Below, in pieces: positions 7,099 through 13,659 of a stretch of 13,659 nucleotides of DNA. This stretch comes from Bacteroides sp. CAG:1076 (lineage in GTDB: Bacteria > Bacteroidota > Bacteroidia > Bacteroidales > Bacteroidaceae), in contig HF993263.1 of assembly GCA_000436795.1 (NCBI GenBank), forward strand, positions 1 through 13,659. Direction: 5' to 3'. The notes under the pieces were generated by a model. It worked only from the letters and a program-made list of their open reading frames with translations. It did no database searches and was not told the origin of the DNA. Every line of letters starts with the position of its first letter. Within the stretch, counting starts at the first letter, position 1. A program made the position numbers and the translations under genes.

Positions 7099-7701
7099 TT
7101 ATCTGTTGGCAGTCACTCCCTCATAGCAGGAAGTTACTTTGTCGAAGAAAGACGGATCCGGATTTGCTTCCAGCAGTTGCATCATCAGGTCGTATACGTC
7201 AGCGTGGCTGTCGAGCTTGATGGCTGTCTGAAGGTCGGCAAGTGAATCGTCATATTCGCCTTTGTCAAGATGAATCTCGGCGCGAGTCTTATAGTTCTCT
7301 ACATCCGAAGGGGTCAGACGGATAGCTTCATCCAAATCTTTTTCTGCCAGATCGTACGCCTGAGCGTTCATGTAAAGTGTACCGCGGGTATAGTATGCAA
7401 ACGAACGGTATTCGGTATCTTCTTCCGGAATCAGTTTCAGGCTTTCGTTGGCTGCGTACAGTGCCAGTTTCATGTCGCCATAGAAATTGCATACCAGTGC
7501 CATGTAGCAGTGTGCATATCCATTGTCGGGATTCTGGTTGATTTCATCATTCAGATATTGGTAAGCCTGCTCTGCGTTGCCTGCATTCAGGGCTTCTACT
7601 CCTTTTATATAATTGGAACTTTCAGGACGGCTGAAATCTTTTCCTTGTATTTGACCGATTGCCATCAGGCAACATGCTGCGATGAGTATTAGTGTTTTCA
7701 T
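7099..7701 (-). CDS. Short secreted tetratricopeptide-repeat protein
   Basis: A 200-residue protein. It begins with a Sec-type signal peptide (KTLILIAACCLMAIG, likely cut near residue 20, just before KDFSRPESS). An IAAC at 7-10 resembles a lipobox but lies too near the N-terminus for a usual lipoprotein signal. The mature part is a stack of about four TPR-like helix pairs (for example EQAYQYLNDEINQNPDNGYA, YTRGTLYMNAQAYDLAEKDL and KTRAEIHLDKGEYDDSLADL), so it should act in the periplasm or outer envelope as a protein-interaction scaffold. From memory, Bacteroides has longer TPR proteins with a similar DFSRPES opening, so this may be a shortened paralogue, though a good terminator 32 nt after the stop argues for a finished gene. 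It is monocistronic with its own promoter. The specific role is unknown. Confidence 0.85.
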   Translation of the reverse strand: MKTLILIAACCLMAIGQIQGKDFSRPESSNYIKGVEALNAGNAEQAYQYLNDEINQNPDNGYAHCYMALVCNFYGDMKLALYAANESLKLIPEEDTEYRSFAYYTRGTLYMNAQAYDLAEKDLDEAIRLTPSDVENYKTRAEIHLDKGEYDDSLADLQTAIKLDSHADVYDLMMQLLEANPDPSFFDKVTSCYEGVTANR

Positions 7702-7735
7702 TGTATTGATTAGTAAGTGTTTTTATGTTCGGACG

Positions 7736-7766
7736 CAAAAATAGAGAGTTTTCTTGAAACAGCGAA
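7736..7766 (-). promoter_or_regulatory. Probable promoter of the TPR gene
   Basis: On the minus strand a perfect -7 box TATTTTTG (plus-strand CAAAAATA at 7736-7743) lies 34 nt upstream of the TPR start. With 19-bp spacing the -33 position reads TTCG (7763-7766), three of four matches to TTTG. It predicts a short leader of about 30 nt. Confidence 0.65.
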
Positions 7767-7993
7767 TACTTCGTGAGAAGATTTTTTTATGTTTTAAATC
7801 AGTTTTTTAACATTCTATAGCTTTCATTCTTTGGGCTTATGATGCATTGAAGATATGCCTGCGGGCGTTTTGTCGTTAAGCTTGCTGCGTTGTTGAACGG
7901 GAAAGAGGTAATCAGGAATGGCAGTAAGGTGGAATGGAGTCCCGAAATAGGTGAGGTTTCCTGCCGGTCGTAAAAAGAGTTGGATTTTTTTTG

Positions 7994-8001
7994 TATTTTT
8001 G
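7994..8001 (+). promoter_or_regulatory. Probable -7 element of the recR operon
   Basis: TATTTTTG matches the Bacteroides -7 consensus TAnnTTTG and lies 20 nt before the recR ATG, implying a leader of about 13 nt. No TTTG is present at the 19-21 bp spacing upstream (that stretch reads CGTAAA), so the -33 box is absent or degenerate. Confidence 0.5.
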
Positions 8002-8021
8002 TCGGCAAATTGAATGAATAA

Positions 8022-8639
8022 ATGAATCAACAATATCCGTCTGTTTTATTGGAAAAAGCAGTAGGGGAGTTTGCCAAGCTTCCCGGCATCGGAAGAAAGA
8101 CTGCCATGAGGCTGGTGCTGCATCTGCTTCGTCAGGATTTACAGACTGTAGAAGCATTTGGCAACGCTGTCATCAAGTTGAAGCGTGAAGTGAAATATTG
8201 TAAGGTCTGTCATAATATATCCGATACGGATATCTGTCAGATTTGTTCGAATCCTTCGCGGGATGCTTCGACGGTCTGTGTGGTGGAAAATATCCGCGAT
8301 GTGATGGCTGTGGAGAATACCCAGCAATACAAGGGCTTGTATCATGTGTTGGGAGGAGTTATTTCGCCGATGGATGGTATCGGACCTTCTGATTTGCAGA
8401 TAGACAGTCTGGTGGATCGTGTGAAATCGGGCACGGTGAAGGAGGTGATCCTTGCACTGAGTTCGACCATGGAGGGAGATACAACCAATTTTTACATCTT
8501 CCGCAAGTTGGCTCCTTACGATGTGAAGCTGACAATGATTGCCAGAGGTATATCGATAGGCGATGAGCTGGAGTATACGGATGAGGTTACCTTGGGGCGT
8601 TCTATTGTAAACCGTACGGTATTTACCGGAACCATGTAA
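8022..8639 (+). CDS. recR: Recombination mediator protein RecR
   Basis: RecR (205 residues, normal length) works with RecO and RecF to load RecA on gapped or SSB-coated single-stranded DNA during recombinational repair. The domain order is complete. A helix-hairpin-helix with [15 protein letters not shown] lies at about residues 17-31. A four-cysteine zinc finger follows (C60, C63, C72, C75; CKVC and CQIC). A Toprim domain begins near [10 protein letters not shown] (85-94, with E89) and includes [12 protein letters not shown] (111-122). A C-terminal segment follows ([13 protein letters not shown]). The ATG follows a TATTTTTG box by 20 nt. It is the first gene of a likely three-gene operon, with the next start 12 nt after the stop. 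All key residues appear intact. Confidence 0.97.
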   Translation: MNQQYPSVLLEKAVGEFAKLPGIGRKTAMRLVLHLLRQDLQTVEAFGNAVIKLKREVKYCKVCHNISDTDICQICSNPSRDASTVCVVENIRDVMAVENTQQYKGLYHVLGGVISPMDGIGPSDLQIDSLVDRVKSGTVKEVILALSSTMEGDTTNFYIFRKLAPYDVKLTMIARGISIGDELEYTDEVTLGRSIVNRTVFTGTM

Positions 8640-8651
8640 ATATTTTAAAGG

Positions 8652-9113
8652 ATGGAAAAAGAAATTATACGATTGTTGAGATGCCTGAAAATAGAGTTTG
8701 CTTTGTTGTGGGTGCTGTGTATCATATTGATCGGACTGTATGAATGTGATATCCTTCCGCAAGGTGTGCTGGCTGACGATGTGCGTACTGGATATATGTT
8801 GCAGGTGTTGGGTATTCTGCTTGCCGTGGGACTGATACCTCTTTCATTGCGTCTGTTTAGTTTGTCGCTGACTAAATATGTGCGTGTTCTGCCGCTGCTG
8901 GAGGCTTTGAAGAGTTATCGTCGCTGGAATGAAGTGCGCGTCTGCCTGCTGCTGGTTGCGGCGCTGGTCAATCTGTCTGTTTATTACTGGACGATGGATA
9001 CGACAGGTCTGCTGTGTGCCGGAATGGTACTGGTGGCTTCCTTGTTTTGCGTACCGGGACGTGAACGCATGATGTCGGAACTGGACCTGCATAATAACGA
9101 GGAGCGTGTATGA
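8652..9113 (+). CDS. Four-helix membrane protein of unknown function
   Basis: I do not recognise a named family. The 153-residue product has four clear hydrophobic segments: FALLWVLCIILIGLY (about 16-30), YMLQVLGILLAVGLIPLSL (about 48-66), VCLLLVAALVNLSVYYW (about 97-113) and GLLCAGMVLVASLFCV (about 118-133). It has short basic linkers and an acidic C-terminal tail, so it is an integral inner-membrane protein. An AAAGG lies just before the ATG. The gene sits 12 nt after recR and overlaps the next gene by 4 bp (ATGA), so the three should be co-transcribed. The operon suggests no direct mechanistic link to RecR. It is not an obvious transporter or enzyme; no conserved polar motif is visible. 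Confidence 0.85.
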   Translation: MEKEIIRLLRCLKIEFALLWVLCIILIGLYECDILPQGVLADDVRTGYMLQVLGILLAVGLIPLSLRLFSLSLTKYVRVLPLLEALKSYRRWNEVRVCLLLVAALVNLSVYYWTMDTTGLLCAGMVLVASLFCVPGRERMMSELDLHNNEERV

Positions 9114-9649
9114 TGGAAACAGCTTTTTTACATACCGAAGAAGTCAGGCTCCGGGCTGTGGAGCCGGAAGATCTGGGGCTGCTGGACAGAATGGAAAATG
9201 ATGAATCGCTGTGGCAGCATGGAAATGTGACATGTCCATATTCCCGCTTTCAGTTGGAAAGATACATTGCCGAAAATTCAAACGATATTTATACCGACGG
9301 TCAGCTTCGGCTGATTATCGAACTTTGTGACGGGGAAACGGCAGGAGCTATCGATGTCTTTTCTTTCGACCCTCGTCATCGCCGTGCGGAACTGGGCATT
9401 GTTGTGCTCAAAGAGTTCCGCCGCAGGGGGATAGGTCGGGTGGCATTATCGCTTATGGAGCGTTATTGCTTCCGGTTTCTGGGTATACATCAGTTGTATG
9501 CGTATATTCAGAAAGAAAACACAGCCTGCCTGAACCTTTTTCATTCTTCGGGCTATGATACGACGGGAGTACTGAAAGACTGGCTGTATACGAGTGACGG
9601 TTATCGGGATGTATGCCTGTTGCAGAAGTTGAACACTTTAATTGCATGA
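9110..9649 (+). CDS. GNAT-family N-acetyltransferase (RimJ/RimL-like)
   Basis: A 179-residue cytoplasmic acetyltransferase that should transfer the acetyl group of acetyl-CoA to an amine. The GNAT fold is visible: the N-terminal strand VRLRAVEPEDLGLL (12-25); the central strand RRAELGIVVLKEFR (91-104) leading into the acetyl-CoA pyrophosphate-binding loop RRRGIGR (104-110); and the C-terminal block ENTACLNLFHSSGY (136-149), matching the N-x-(S/A)-x-x-L-(F/Y)-x-x-x-G-(F/Y) motif. The start overlaps the previous stop (ATGA) and a GAGGAG precedes it closely, so it is translationally coupled. A second ATG three bases later is equally possible. The 3' end overlaps the convergent AlgH/YqgE gene by 12 bp. 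The acceptor (ribosomal protein, polyamine, antibiotic or other) cannot be told from sequence. Confidence 0.92.
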   Translation: MMETAFLHTEEVRLRAVEPEDLGLLDRMENDESLWQHGNVTCPYSRFQLERYIAENSNDIYTDGQLRLIIELCDGETAGAIDVFSFDPRHRRAELGIVVLKEFRRRGIGRVALSLMERYCFRFLGIHQLYAYIQKENTACLNLFHSSGYDTTGVLKDWLYTSDGYRDVCLLQKLNTLIA

Positions 9650-10228
9650 AGGATATTGCGGGTATTTAGCCCATAGCTGATAGGGGTTGCCCAGTTCGTT
9701 CATGCTGGTCTGCCATAGACCTCTGTAATTTTCGTCCAGCAAGTGCTGTTTGCTGGTTTCGCCTATTATCCAAGAATCTTCATTTATTTCCCTCTGGAGC
9801 TGTTCATTGTTCCATCCTGCATATCCGGCAAAGAAACGGATACGTCCTTCTATGGGGTTGCCTGCCAGAATATATTGTTGGATGGCCTCAAAATCTCCGT
9901 TTAAATATAATCCGTTTCCTAAGTCGAAGGATCCTTCCAGTTCGGGTAATGTATGGATGAAAAAGATTGTGTTACGTCCTACGGGACCACCTTTGTATAC
10001 AGGGATGGAGGGGGCTGATTCCAAATTTGGAACGAGCTGATTCAGCGAAATATGATATCTGAAGTCTTTATTCATTACGATGCCCATACTTCCTTCCGAA
10101 TTATGTGTTACCATCAGGACGACTGAACGGGCGAAATGATAATCATATAATAGAGGGGAAGCAATAAGAATACTTCCCGTATGCGGAAGCGCCTTATTTG
10201 ATTTTACTTGAAAAATGCGCATATCCAT
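9638..10228 (-). CDS. AlgH/YqgE-family protein (DUF179)
   Basis: A 196-residue cytoplasmic protein of the widespread YqgE/AlgH family, near normal length (about 185-190). Conserved blocks are present: GSILIASPLLYDYHFARSVV (18-37), the HNSEGSMGIVMNK block (42-54), YKGGPVGRNTIFFIH (78-92) and FAGYAGWNNEQLQREI (133-148). The biochemical role of the family is unknown; AlgH was named from alginate regulation in Pseudomonas, which need not apply here. An ATG at 10222 is an alternative start. The gene converges on the GNAT gene with a 12-bp overlap. Upstream, a 7-bp inverted repeat (10244-10261) lies 15 nt before the ATG. No perfect promoter was found, the closest being TAAATTTC at 10302-10309. Confidence 0.93.
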   Translation of the reverse strand: MDMRIFQVKSNKALPHTGSILIASPLLYDYHFARSVVLMVTHNSEGSMGIVMNKDFRYHISLNQLVPNLESAPSIPVYKGGPVGRNTIFFIHTLPELEGSFDLGNGLYLNGDFEAIQQYILAGNPIEGRIRFFAGYAGWNNEQLQREINEDSWIIGETSKQHLLDENYRGLWQTSMNELGNPYQLWAKYPQYPSCN

Positions 10229-10243
10229 AGTTATAACGTTTAA

Positions 10244-10261
10244 TCACTACTAATGTAGTGA
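10244..10261 (-). promoter_or_regulatory. Inverted repeat in the AlgH/YqgE leader
   Basis: TCACTAC (10244-10250) and GTAGTGA (10255-10261) pair perfectly around a 4-nt TAAT loop, 15 nt upstream of the ATG at 10228. It could be a repressor site or an mRNA hairpin near the ribosome-binding region. It is not followed by a T-run in either direction, so a terminator is unlikely. Confidence 0.35.
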
Positions 10262-10323
10262 ATAATTGTTGAAACGAAAAGAAATATTGTCTTTTTTATT
10301 AGAAATTTATATACGGACAGGCA

Positions 10324-10356
10324 ACAAAAAAAGCGATTACCGAAGTAATCGCTTTT
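10324..10356 (-). terminator. Terminator of the tRNA-Asp/tRNA-Arg operon
   Basis: On the minus strand AAAAGCGATTAC and GTAATCGCTTTT form a 12-bp stem (10345-10356 with 10329-10340) closed by a C(UUCG)G tetraloop, an unusually stable loop. A TTTTTTTG run follows. The stem begins 4 nt after the 3' end of tRNA-Arg, so it should end the tRNA transcript. Confidence 0.92.
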
Positions 10357-10359
10357 CTG

Positions 10360-10433
<74 letters not shown>

Positions 10434-10447
10434 ATCCTTAATGGAAG

Positions 10448-10521
10448 CGGTGCGTACGGGACTCGAACCCGTGACCCCATGCGTGACAGGCATGTATTCT
10501 AACCAACTGAACTAACGCACC
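10448..10521 (-). tRNA. tRNA-Asp (anticodon GTC)
   Basis: A full cloverleaf of 74 nt. The acceptor is GGTGCGT/ACGCACC with discriminator G, as expected for aspartate identity. The D-arm is GTTC/GAAT. The anticodon stem CATGC/GCATG holds loop CTGTCAC, giving anticodon GTC. The variable loop is GGGTC and the T-arm is ACGGG-TTCGAGT-CCCGT. CCA is not encoded. It is the first gene of the tRNA transcript, 37 nt downstream of a perfect promoter -7 box. Confidence 0.96.
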
Positions 10522-10558
10522 AAATTTCTTTGTTCGCTATCTCTCTCGATTGCGAGTG

Positions 10559-10589
10559 CAAAGGTACTACTTTTTTTTATTCCTGCAAA
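10559..10589 (-). promoter_or_regulatory. Bacteroides-type promoter of the tRNA operon
   Basis: On the minus strand TTTG (plus-strand CAAA at 10586-10589) and TACCTTTG (plus-strand CAAAGGTA at 10559-10566) are separated by exactly 19 bp, an exact match to TTTG-N19-21-TAnnTTTG. Transcription should start near 10552, about 30 nt before tRNA-Asp. Long A/T homopolymer runs surround the -33 box. Confidence 0.85.
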
Positions 10590-10643
10590 TATCTTGACCG
10601 TTTTTTTTGCAACAAAAGTAGCCTTTTTTCTCTAAGATGCTCA

Positions 10644-11948
10644 TTATGAATATCTCTTAGGATAGCGGAAAAGAATGCTTAAAAGGGCTATGATACCTAA
10701 GGTTATGGGATAGTATAAATAACCGATAATGCTGATAGGAGATAATTTTGTCAGTTCCGCTGCTATCAGCATTTGTGCTCCGTAGGGAATGATTCCTTGT
10801 ACGACACAGGAGAATATATCGAGTATGCTGGCGCTTTTCCGCTTATCTACCTTGAATTGTTCGGCAATGTTGCTTGCCAGCGGTCCTACTGTTATGATAG
10901 CTATTGTATTGTTTGCCGTACAGAAGTTGGCAAGGCTGACTAAAGCCGCAATGCTCAGTTCGGCACCTCTTTTATTTTTTACGTGTTGTGTCAGGCGATG
11001 TAGGATATAGTCTACTCCGCCGTTGAAGCGAATCAGTTCGAGCATACCTCCTGCCATCAGGGTAATGATGATAAGTTCTCCCATTCCGGTGATACCTTCT
11101 CCCATTGAAGCAAACCAGCCGAACAGGTCGAAGCTGCCGTATATAAAGCCGATGATGCCGGTAGAAAGCAAGCCGAGCAGCAGTACCAGCGTAACATTCA
11201 TGCCGGCAATGGCTGTTCCCAGAACAATGAGGTAGGGGATTACCTTGCCCCATTCTATGGAATAGGCATTACTTGCCGATTCGACTTGTGCACCATAAAT
11301 GATATAGTATATGAAAACAAGTAAGGCGGCAGGTACAGCAATCATAAAGTTTACCCGGAATTTGTCGCGCATGACACATCCTTGTGTACGGGTAGCGGCT
11401 ATTGTGGTATCGGAAATGAAGGAAAGGTTGTCGCCGAAAAATGATCCTCCGATGACGAGTGCGGTCATAAAAGCCAGGTTGACATCTGTTTTGGCTGCAA
11501 TACCTGCTGCTACGGGTACAAGAGCTACGATTGTTCCGACCGATGTTCCGATAGATAGTGAGATGAAGCAGGACGCAAGAAAGACTCCTGCCAGCAGCAG
11601 ATTGTCGGGAAGTAGCATAAGTGTCAAGTTCACAGTGGCATCTATTGCTCCCATGGCTTTTGCAGACTGGGCAAAGGCTCCGGCCAGAATGAAAATCCAA
11701 AGCATCAGCATGATGTTTTTATTGGCTGCGCCTGACGAGTATTGCAGGACTCGGTCATTGAGGCTTAATCCTTTTGTTGTAGCTACAGCATAGATAGAAG
11801 CTACCAGAAATGCCACCGTGATGGGAACTTTATAAAAATCGTTGACGATTAATGACGTTACCAGATAGAGGCAAAGAAATACTACTAATGGCATCAAGGC
11901 CCAGCCGTTAGGCTTGTTGACGATGGGAGTTAGTTTGTTAAAGTCCAT
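10644..11948 (-). CDS. nhaC: NhaC-family Na+/H+ antiporter
   Basis: A 434-residue polytopic inner-membrane protein with about 11-12 hydrophobic segments, matching the NhaC family (Na+/H+ antiport, homeostasis of sodium and pH). The most diagnostic stretch is GGSFFGDNLSFISDTTI (167-183) followed by ATRTQGC (185-191). Also typical are SLSIGTSVGTIVALVPVA (130-147) and a late ANFCTANNTIAI repeat-like block. Some NhaC relatives (Bacillus MleN) exchange malate and lactate with Na+ and H+, so an organic-acid/cation exchanger is possible. The start lies about 28 nt downstream of the uxaA terminator; no clear promoter box was found in that gap. No terminator is visible between its stop and the tRNA promoter 55 nt away. 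Confidence 0.9.
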   Translation of the reverse strand: MDFNKLTPIVNKPNGWALMPLVVFLCLYLVTSLIVNDFYKVPITVAFLVASIYAVATTKGLSLNDRVLQYSSGAANKNIMLMLWIFILAGAFAQSAKAMGAIDATVNLTLMLLPDNLLLAGVFLASCFISLSIGTSVGTIVALVPVAAGIAAKTDVNLAFMTALVIGGSFFGDNLSFISDTTIAATRTQGCVMRDKFRVNFMIAVPAALLVFIYYIIYGAQVESASNAYSIEWGKVIPYLIVLGTAIAGMNVTLVLLLGLLSTGIIGFIYGSFDLFGWFASMGEGITGMGELIIITLMAGGMLELIRFNGGVDYILHRLTQHVKNKRGAELSIAALVSLANFCTANNTIAIITVGPLASNIAEQFKVDKRKSASILDIFSCVVQGIIPYGAQMLIAAELTKLSPISIIGYLYYPITLGIIALLSILFRYPKRYS

Positions 11949-11976
11949 GTGATAGTTTTACTTATAATATTATATA

Positions 11977-12021
11977 AAGGAATCTCTGAAAATCATTTAG
12001 CGTGTTTCTCAGAGATTCCTT
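11977..12021 (-). terminator. Terminator after uxaA
   Basis: A 13-bp perfect stem (AAGGAATCTCTGA at 11977-11989 with TCAGAGATTCCTT at 12009-12021) surrounds a 19-nt loop. On the minus strand it begins 66 nt after the uxaA stop and is followed by TATATAATATT, a weak tail. On the plus strand it is followed by GTTTTT. It separates uxaA from the NhaC gene. Confidence 0.75.
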
Positions 12022-12087
12022 GTTTTTCCTCAGAAAACCGGCTGTGTGGTATAATACCGTCGTCGGCTTCCGAGAATTCTTGTTGGG

Positions 12088-13578
12088 TTATAGCGTTACA
12101 CCAGTCTTGAAGATAGCAATTTCGCGGTAACCTTTCTTTTCATTGTTTACCCATTCTCCGCTTGCTACTTTAATGACATAGTCTATGAAACGTTTGCAGG
12201 TTACTGCCATTGGTTCATTTTCTACAATAACTCCCGCATTGAAATCGATCCATCCCGGCTTGTGGGCTGCCAGACGAGAGTTCGTGGATATTTTCATTGT
12301 CGGGACATAAGTTCCGAACGGTGTGCCGCGTCCGGTTGTGAACAATATCATATGGCAACCGCAAGAGGCCAGTGCTGTAGCGGCAACCAGGTCATTTCCC
12401 GGAGCAGAAAGCAGGTTCAGTCCCTTTGTCTGCAGGCGTTCTCCGTAAGGCATCACGCCCGAAACATAACTCTTTCCACATTTCTGTGTACATCCCAATG
12501 CTTTTTCTTCCAGTGTAGAGATACCTCCTGCCTTATTACCCGGTGACGGATTTTCTCCTACCGGCTCTCCGTGTGAAAGGAAATATTCCTTGAAGTCGTT
12601 GATGAGGTGTACAGTCTTTTCAAACAGTTCCGGAGTCTTGCAACGGTTCATCAGGATTGTTTCTGCACCGAACATTTCAGGAACCTCGGTCAGTACCGAA
12701 GTACCTCCCTGAGCAATCAGGAAATCGGAGAACATTCCCAGCAAAGGATTTGCTGTAATGCCCGAGAATCCGTCCGAACCACCACATTTCAATCCTACAC
12801 GAAGTTCCGACAAAGGTATGTCGGTACGTACGTCCTGTTTGCATTTCGCATACAAGTCACGCAAGATTTTCATGCCTTCTTCGAATTCATCGTCCACCTT
12901 TTGGGCTACCAGGAATTTGATTCTATCTTCATCGTACTTGCCGATAAATTCACGGAAGATGTCGGGCTGGTTGTTTTCGCATCCCAAACCTACGACCAGT
13001 ACGGCACCTGCATTGGGGTGAAGCACCATGTCGCGCAGAATCTTCTTTGTGTTTTCGTGGTCATCGCCCAGCTGAGAGCATCCATAGTTGTGCGGAAACG
13101 CCATAATAGCATCAATTCCTTCCTCTTTGGTTTCGCGACGAAGTGCATCGGCCAGCTGATTTACGATACCGTTTACGCAGCCGACTGTCGGTATAATCCA
13201 TATTTCATTGCGGATACCCACATCACCGTTTTTACGGCGATAGCCTTTGAAAGTAAGGTTTTCCTGTGGAATATCCAGCGAAACCTCTACCGGGTTGTAT
13301 GTATAATCCAGCAATCCAGCCAGATTGGTCTTTATTTCTTTTTCACAAATCCAGCTACCTTGAGGTACATTTTTAATAGCATGTCCTATCGGATAACCGT
13401 ATTTGATAATGTTGTCACCCTCGTTGAAGTCTTGCAGTGTTACTTTGTGTCCGGCGGGAATATCTGTCTTTAAGGTTATCTCCTGTCCGTCTACCTGGAT
13501 TGTTTCGCCAGCTTTCAGAGGAGTAATGGCAACAGCAACGTTGTCTGCCGGGTTGATTTTTAGATAAGTTGTTTCCAT
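12088..13578 (-). CDS. uxaA: Altronate dehydratase UxaA
   Basis: UxaA dehydrates D-altronate to 2-keto-3-deoxygluconate in galacturonate breakdown, in the cytoplasm, and is a metal (Fe/Mn)-dependent enzyme. The 496 residues match full family length. An N-terminal SAF-like domain (about 1-95; GHKVTLQDF at 43-51, YGYPIGHAI at 60-68) is joined to the catalytic part. Conserved blocks in that part are GDVGIRNEIWIIPTVGCVN (118-136), FPHNYGCSQLGDDHEN (161-176), VGLGCENNQ (196-204), GLKCGGSDGFSGITANP (262-278), EVPEMFGAE (298-306) and LGCTQKCGKS (361-370). Several conserved cysteines are candidate metal ligands. The gene begins 10 nt after the stop of another minus-strand gene at the window edge, so it is operon-internal, and it ends with a hairpin terminator. 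Expression is probably controlled upstream, outside the window. Confidence 0.95.
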   Translation of the reverse strand: METTYLKINPADNVAVAITPLKAGETIQVDGQEITLKTDIPAGHKVTLQDFNEGDNIIKYGYPIGHAIKNVPQGSWICEKEIKTNLAGLLDYTYNPVEVSLDIPQENLTFKGYRRKNGDVGIRNEIWIIPTVGCVNGIVNQLADALRRETKEEGIDAIMAFPHNYGCSQLGDDHENTKKILRDMVLHPNAGAVLVVGLGCENNQPDIFREFIGKYDEDRIKFLVAQKVDDEFEEGMKILRDLYAKCKQDVRTDIPLSELRVGLKCGGSDGFSGITANPLLGMFSDFLIAQGGTSVLTEVPEMFGAETILMNRCKTPELFEKTVHLINDFKEYFLSHGEPVGENPSPGNKAGGISTLEEKALGCTQKCGKSYVSGVMPYGERLQTKGLNLLSAPGNDLVAATALASCGCHMILFTTGRGTPFGTYVPTMKISTNSRLAAHKPGWIDFNAGVIVENEPMAVTCKRFIDYVIKVASGEWVNNEKKGYREIAIFKTGVTL

Positions 13579-13588
13579 AAATTATATG

Positions 13589-13659
13589 TTAGTTATTGTT
13601 GCTATGTGCATTTAAGTAGAAGTCGATGTTTTCTATTGTCAGCAGATTGATAGGCATAT
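13589..13659 (-). CDS. 3' end of the gene upstream of uxaA (partial)
   Basis: A minus-strand frame open to the window edge encodes a last segment MPINLLTIENIDFYLNAHS plus three asparagines, ending at a TAA (13591-13589) 10 nt before the uxaA ATG. The close spacing suggests co-transcription. In hexuronate operons the neighbour is often tagaturonate reductase (uxaB), but this short tail is not enough for me to recognise a family, and the ATG in it could even be a start. Function is left open. Confidence 0.45.
   Translation of the reverse strand, partial: MPINLLTIENIDFYLNAHSNNN

Larger units (their letters stand above)
7702..8021. other. Divergent intergenic region between TPR gene and recR
   Basis: These 320 nt separate two divergently transcribed genes. 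They contain the TPR promoter at the left (7736-7766) and a recR -7 box at the right (7994-8001). Several minus-strand frames of 69-81 codons overlap each other here, but none shows a recognisable motif and one runs into recR, so I do not call a gene. I see no strong hairpin or repeat in the middle part. Confidence 0.55.

Noticed and set aside
8139..8762. 207-codon minus-strand open frame
   Set aside because: Antisense to recR and the following gene; His/Gln/Arg-rich shadow translation.
10567..10622. CTACTTTT ... AAAAGTAG inverted repeat as a terminator of the NhaC gene
   Set aside because: The arms are short, AT-rich and about 40 nt apart, and they flank the tRNA promoter; no convincing stem with a T-tail forms.
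11311..11793. 160-codon plus-strand open frame opposite the NhaC gene
   Set aside because: Antisense shadow of a clear membrane transporter; no independent start signals or motif.
12607..13473. 288-codon plus-strand open frame
   Set aside because: It is entirely antisense to uxaA, whose protein is unmistakable; the translation is rich in Phe, Gln, Cys and Tyr with no motif, typical of a shadow frame.

Overview
The window looks like the chromosome of a gut Bacteroidales species, most likely Bacteroides or Phocaeicola. The best evidence is promoter architecture: two sites match the Bacteroides housekeeping consensus exactly (TTTG, 19 bp, TAnnTTTG), and two more have a perfect TATTTTTG -7 box. 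Other support is the scarcity of strong Shine-Dalgarno sequences, the moderate base composition, and the gene set (POT peptide transporters, RecR, AlgH/YqgE, NhaC, UxaA). The species call is inference; the sequence contains no 16S gene.

Layout, left to right. (1) 2-682: the 3' part of a plus-strand POT-family peptide transporter, closed by a strong hairpin terminator. (2) 942-4713: a minus-strand two-gene operon encoding two DUF262 proteins. The first-transcribed protein has only the DUF262 NTPase-type domain. The second is DUF262 plus a large unassigned insert plus a C-terminal DUF1524 HNH-type nuclease. This is the accessory, defence-like part of the window and the best candidate for a little-described system. 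(3) 4714-5205: a gene-poor leader with two TTTTGTACAAAA palindromes exactly 21 bp apart and a long 71-nt hairpin. (4) 5206-6750: a complete second POT transporter, minus strand, with a textbook promoter. (5) 7099-7701: a short secreted TPR protein, minus strand, with its own terminator and promoter. (6) 8022-9649: a plus-strand operon of recR, a four-helix membrane protein of unknown function and a GNAT acetyltransferase, the last two overlapping by 4 bp. (7) 9638-10228: an AlgH/YqgE-family protein, minus strand, whose 3' end overlaps the GNAT gene by 12 bp. (8) 10360-10521: a minus-strand tRNA-Asp(GTC) - tRNA-Arg(TCT) pair with a perfect promoter and a UUCG-loop terminator. (9) 10644-11948: an NhaC-family antiporter, minus strand. 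(10) 12088-13578: altronate dehydratase UxaA, minus strand, following closely after another gene whose last codons lie at the right edge.

The genes fall into separate functional units: peptide uptake (two POT paralogues), recombinational repair (recR), tRNA supply, sodium/proton homeostasis and hexuronate catabolism. The DUF262 pair sits between the two POT genes and converges on the left one, as expected for an accessory cassette inserted in a metabolic neighbourhood. The DUF262 architecture and operon organisation are seen directly. Modification-dependent restriction or another anti-phage role is inferred from the GmrSD/BrxU/SspE relatives of these domains. No modification genes (dnd, ssp, methyltransferase, BREX), phage genes, insertion sequences or CRISPR arrays were found in the window.
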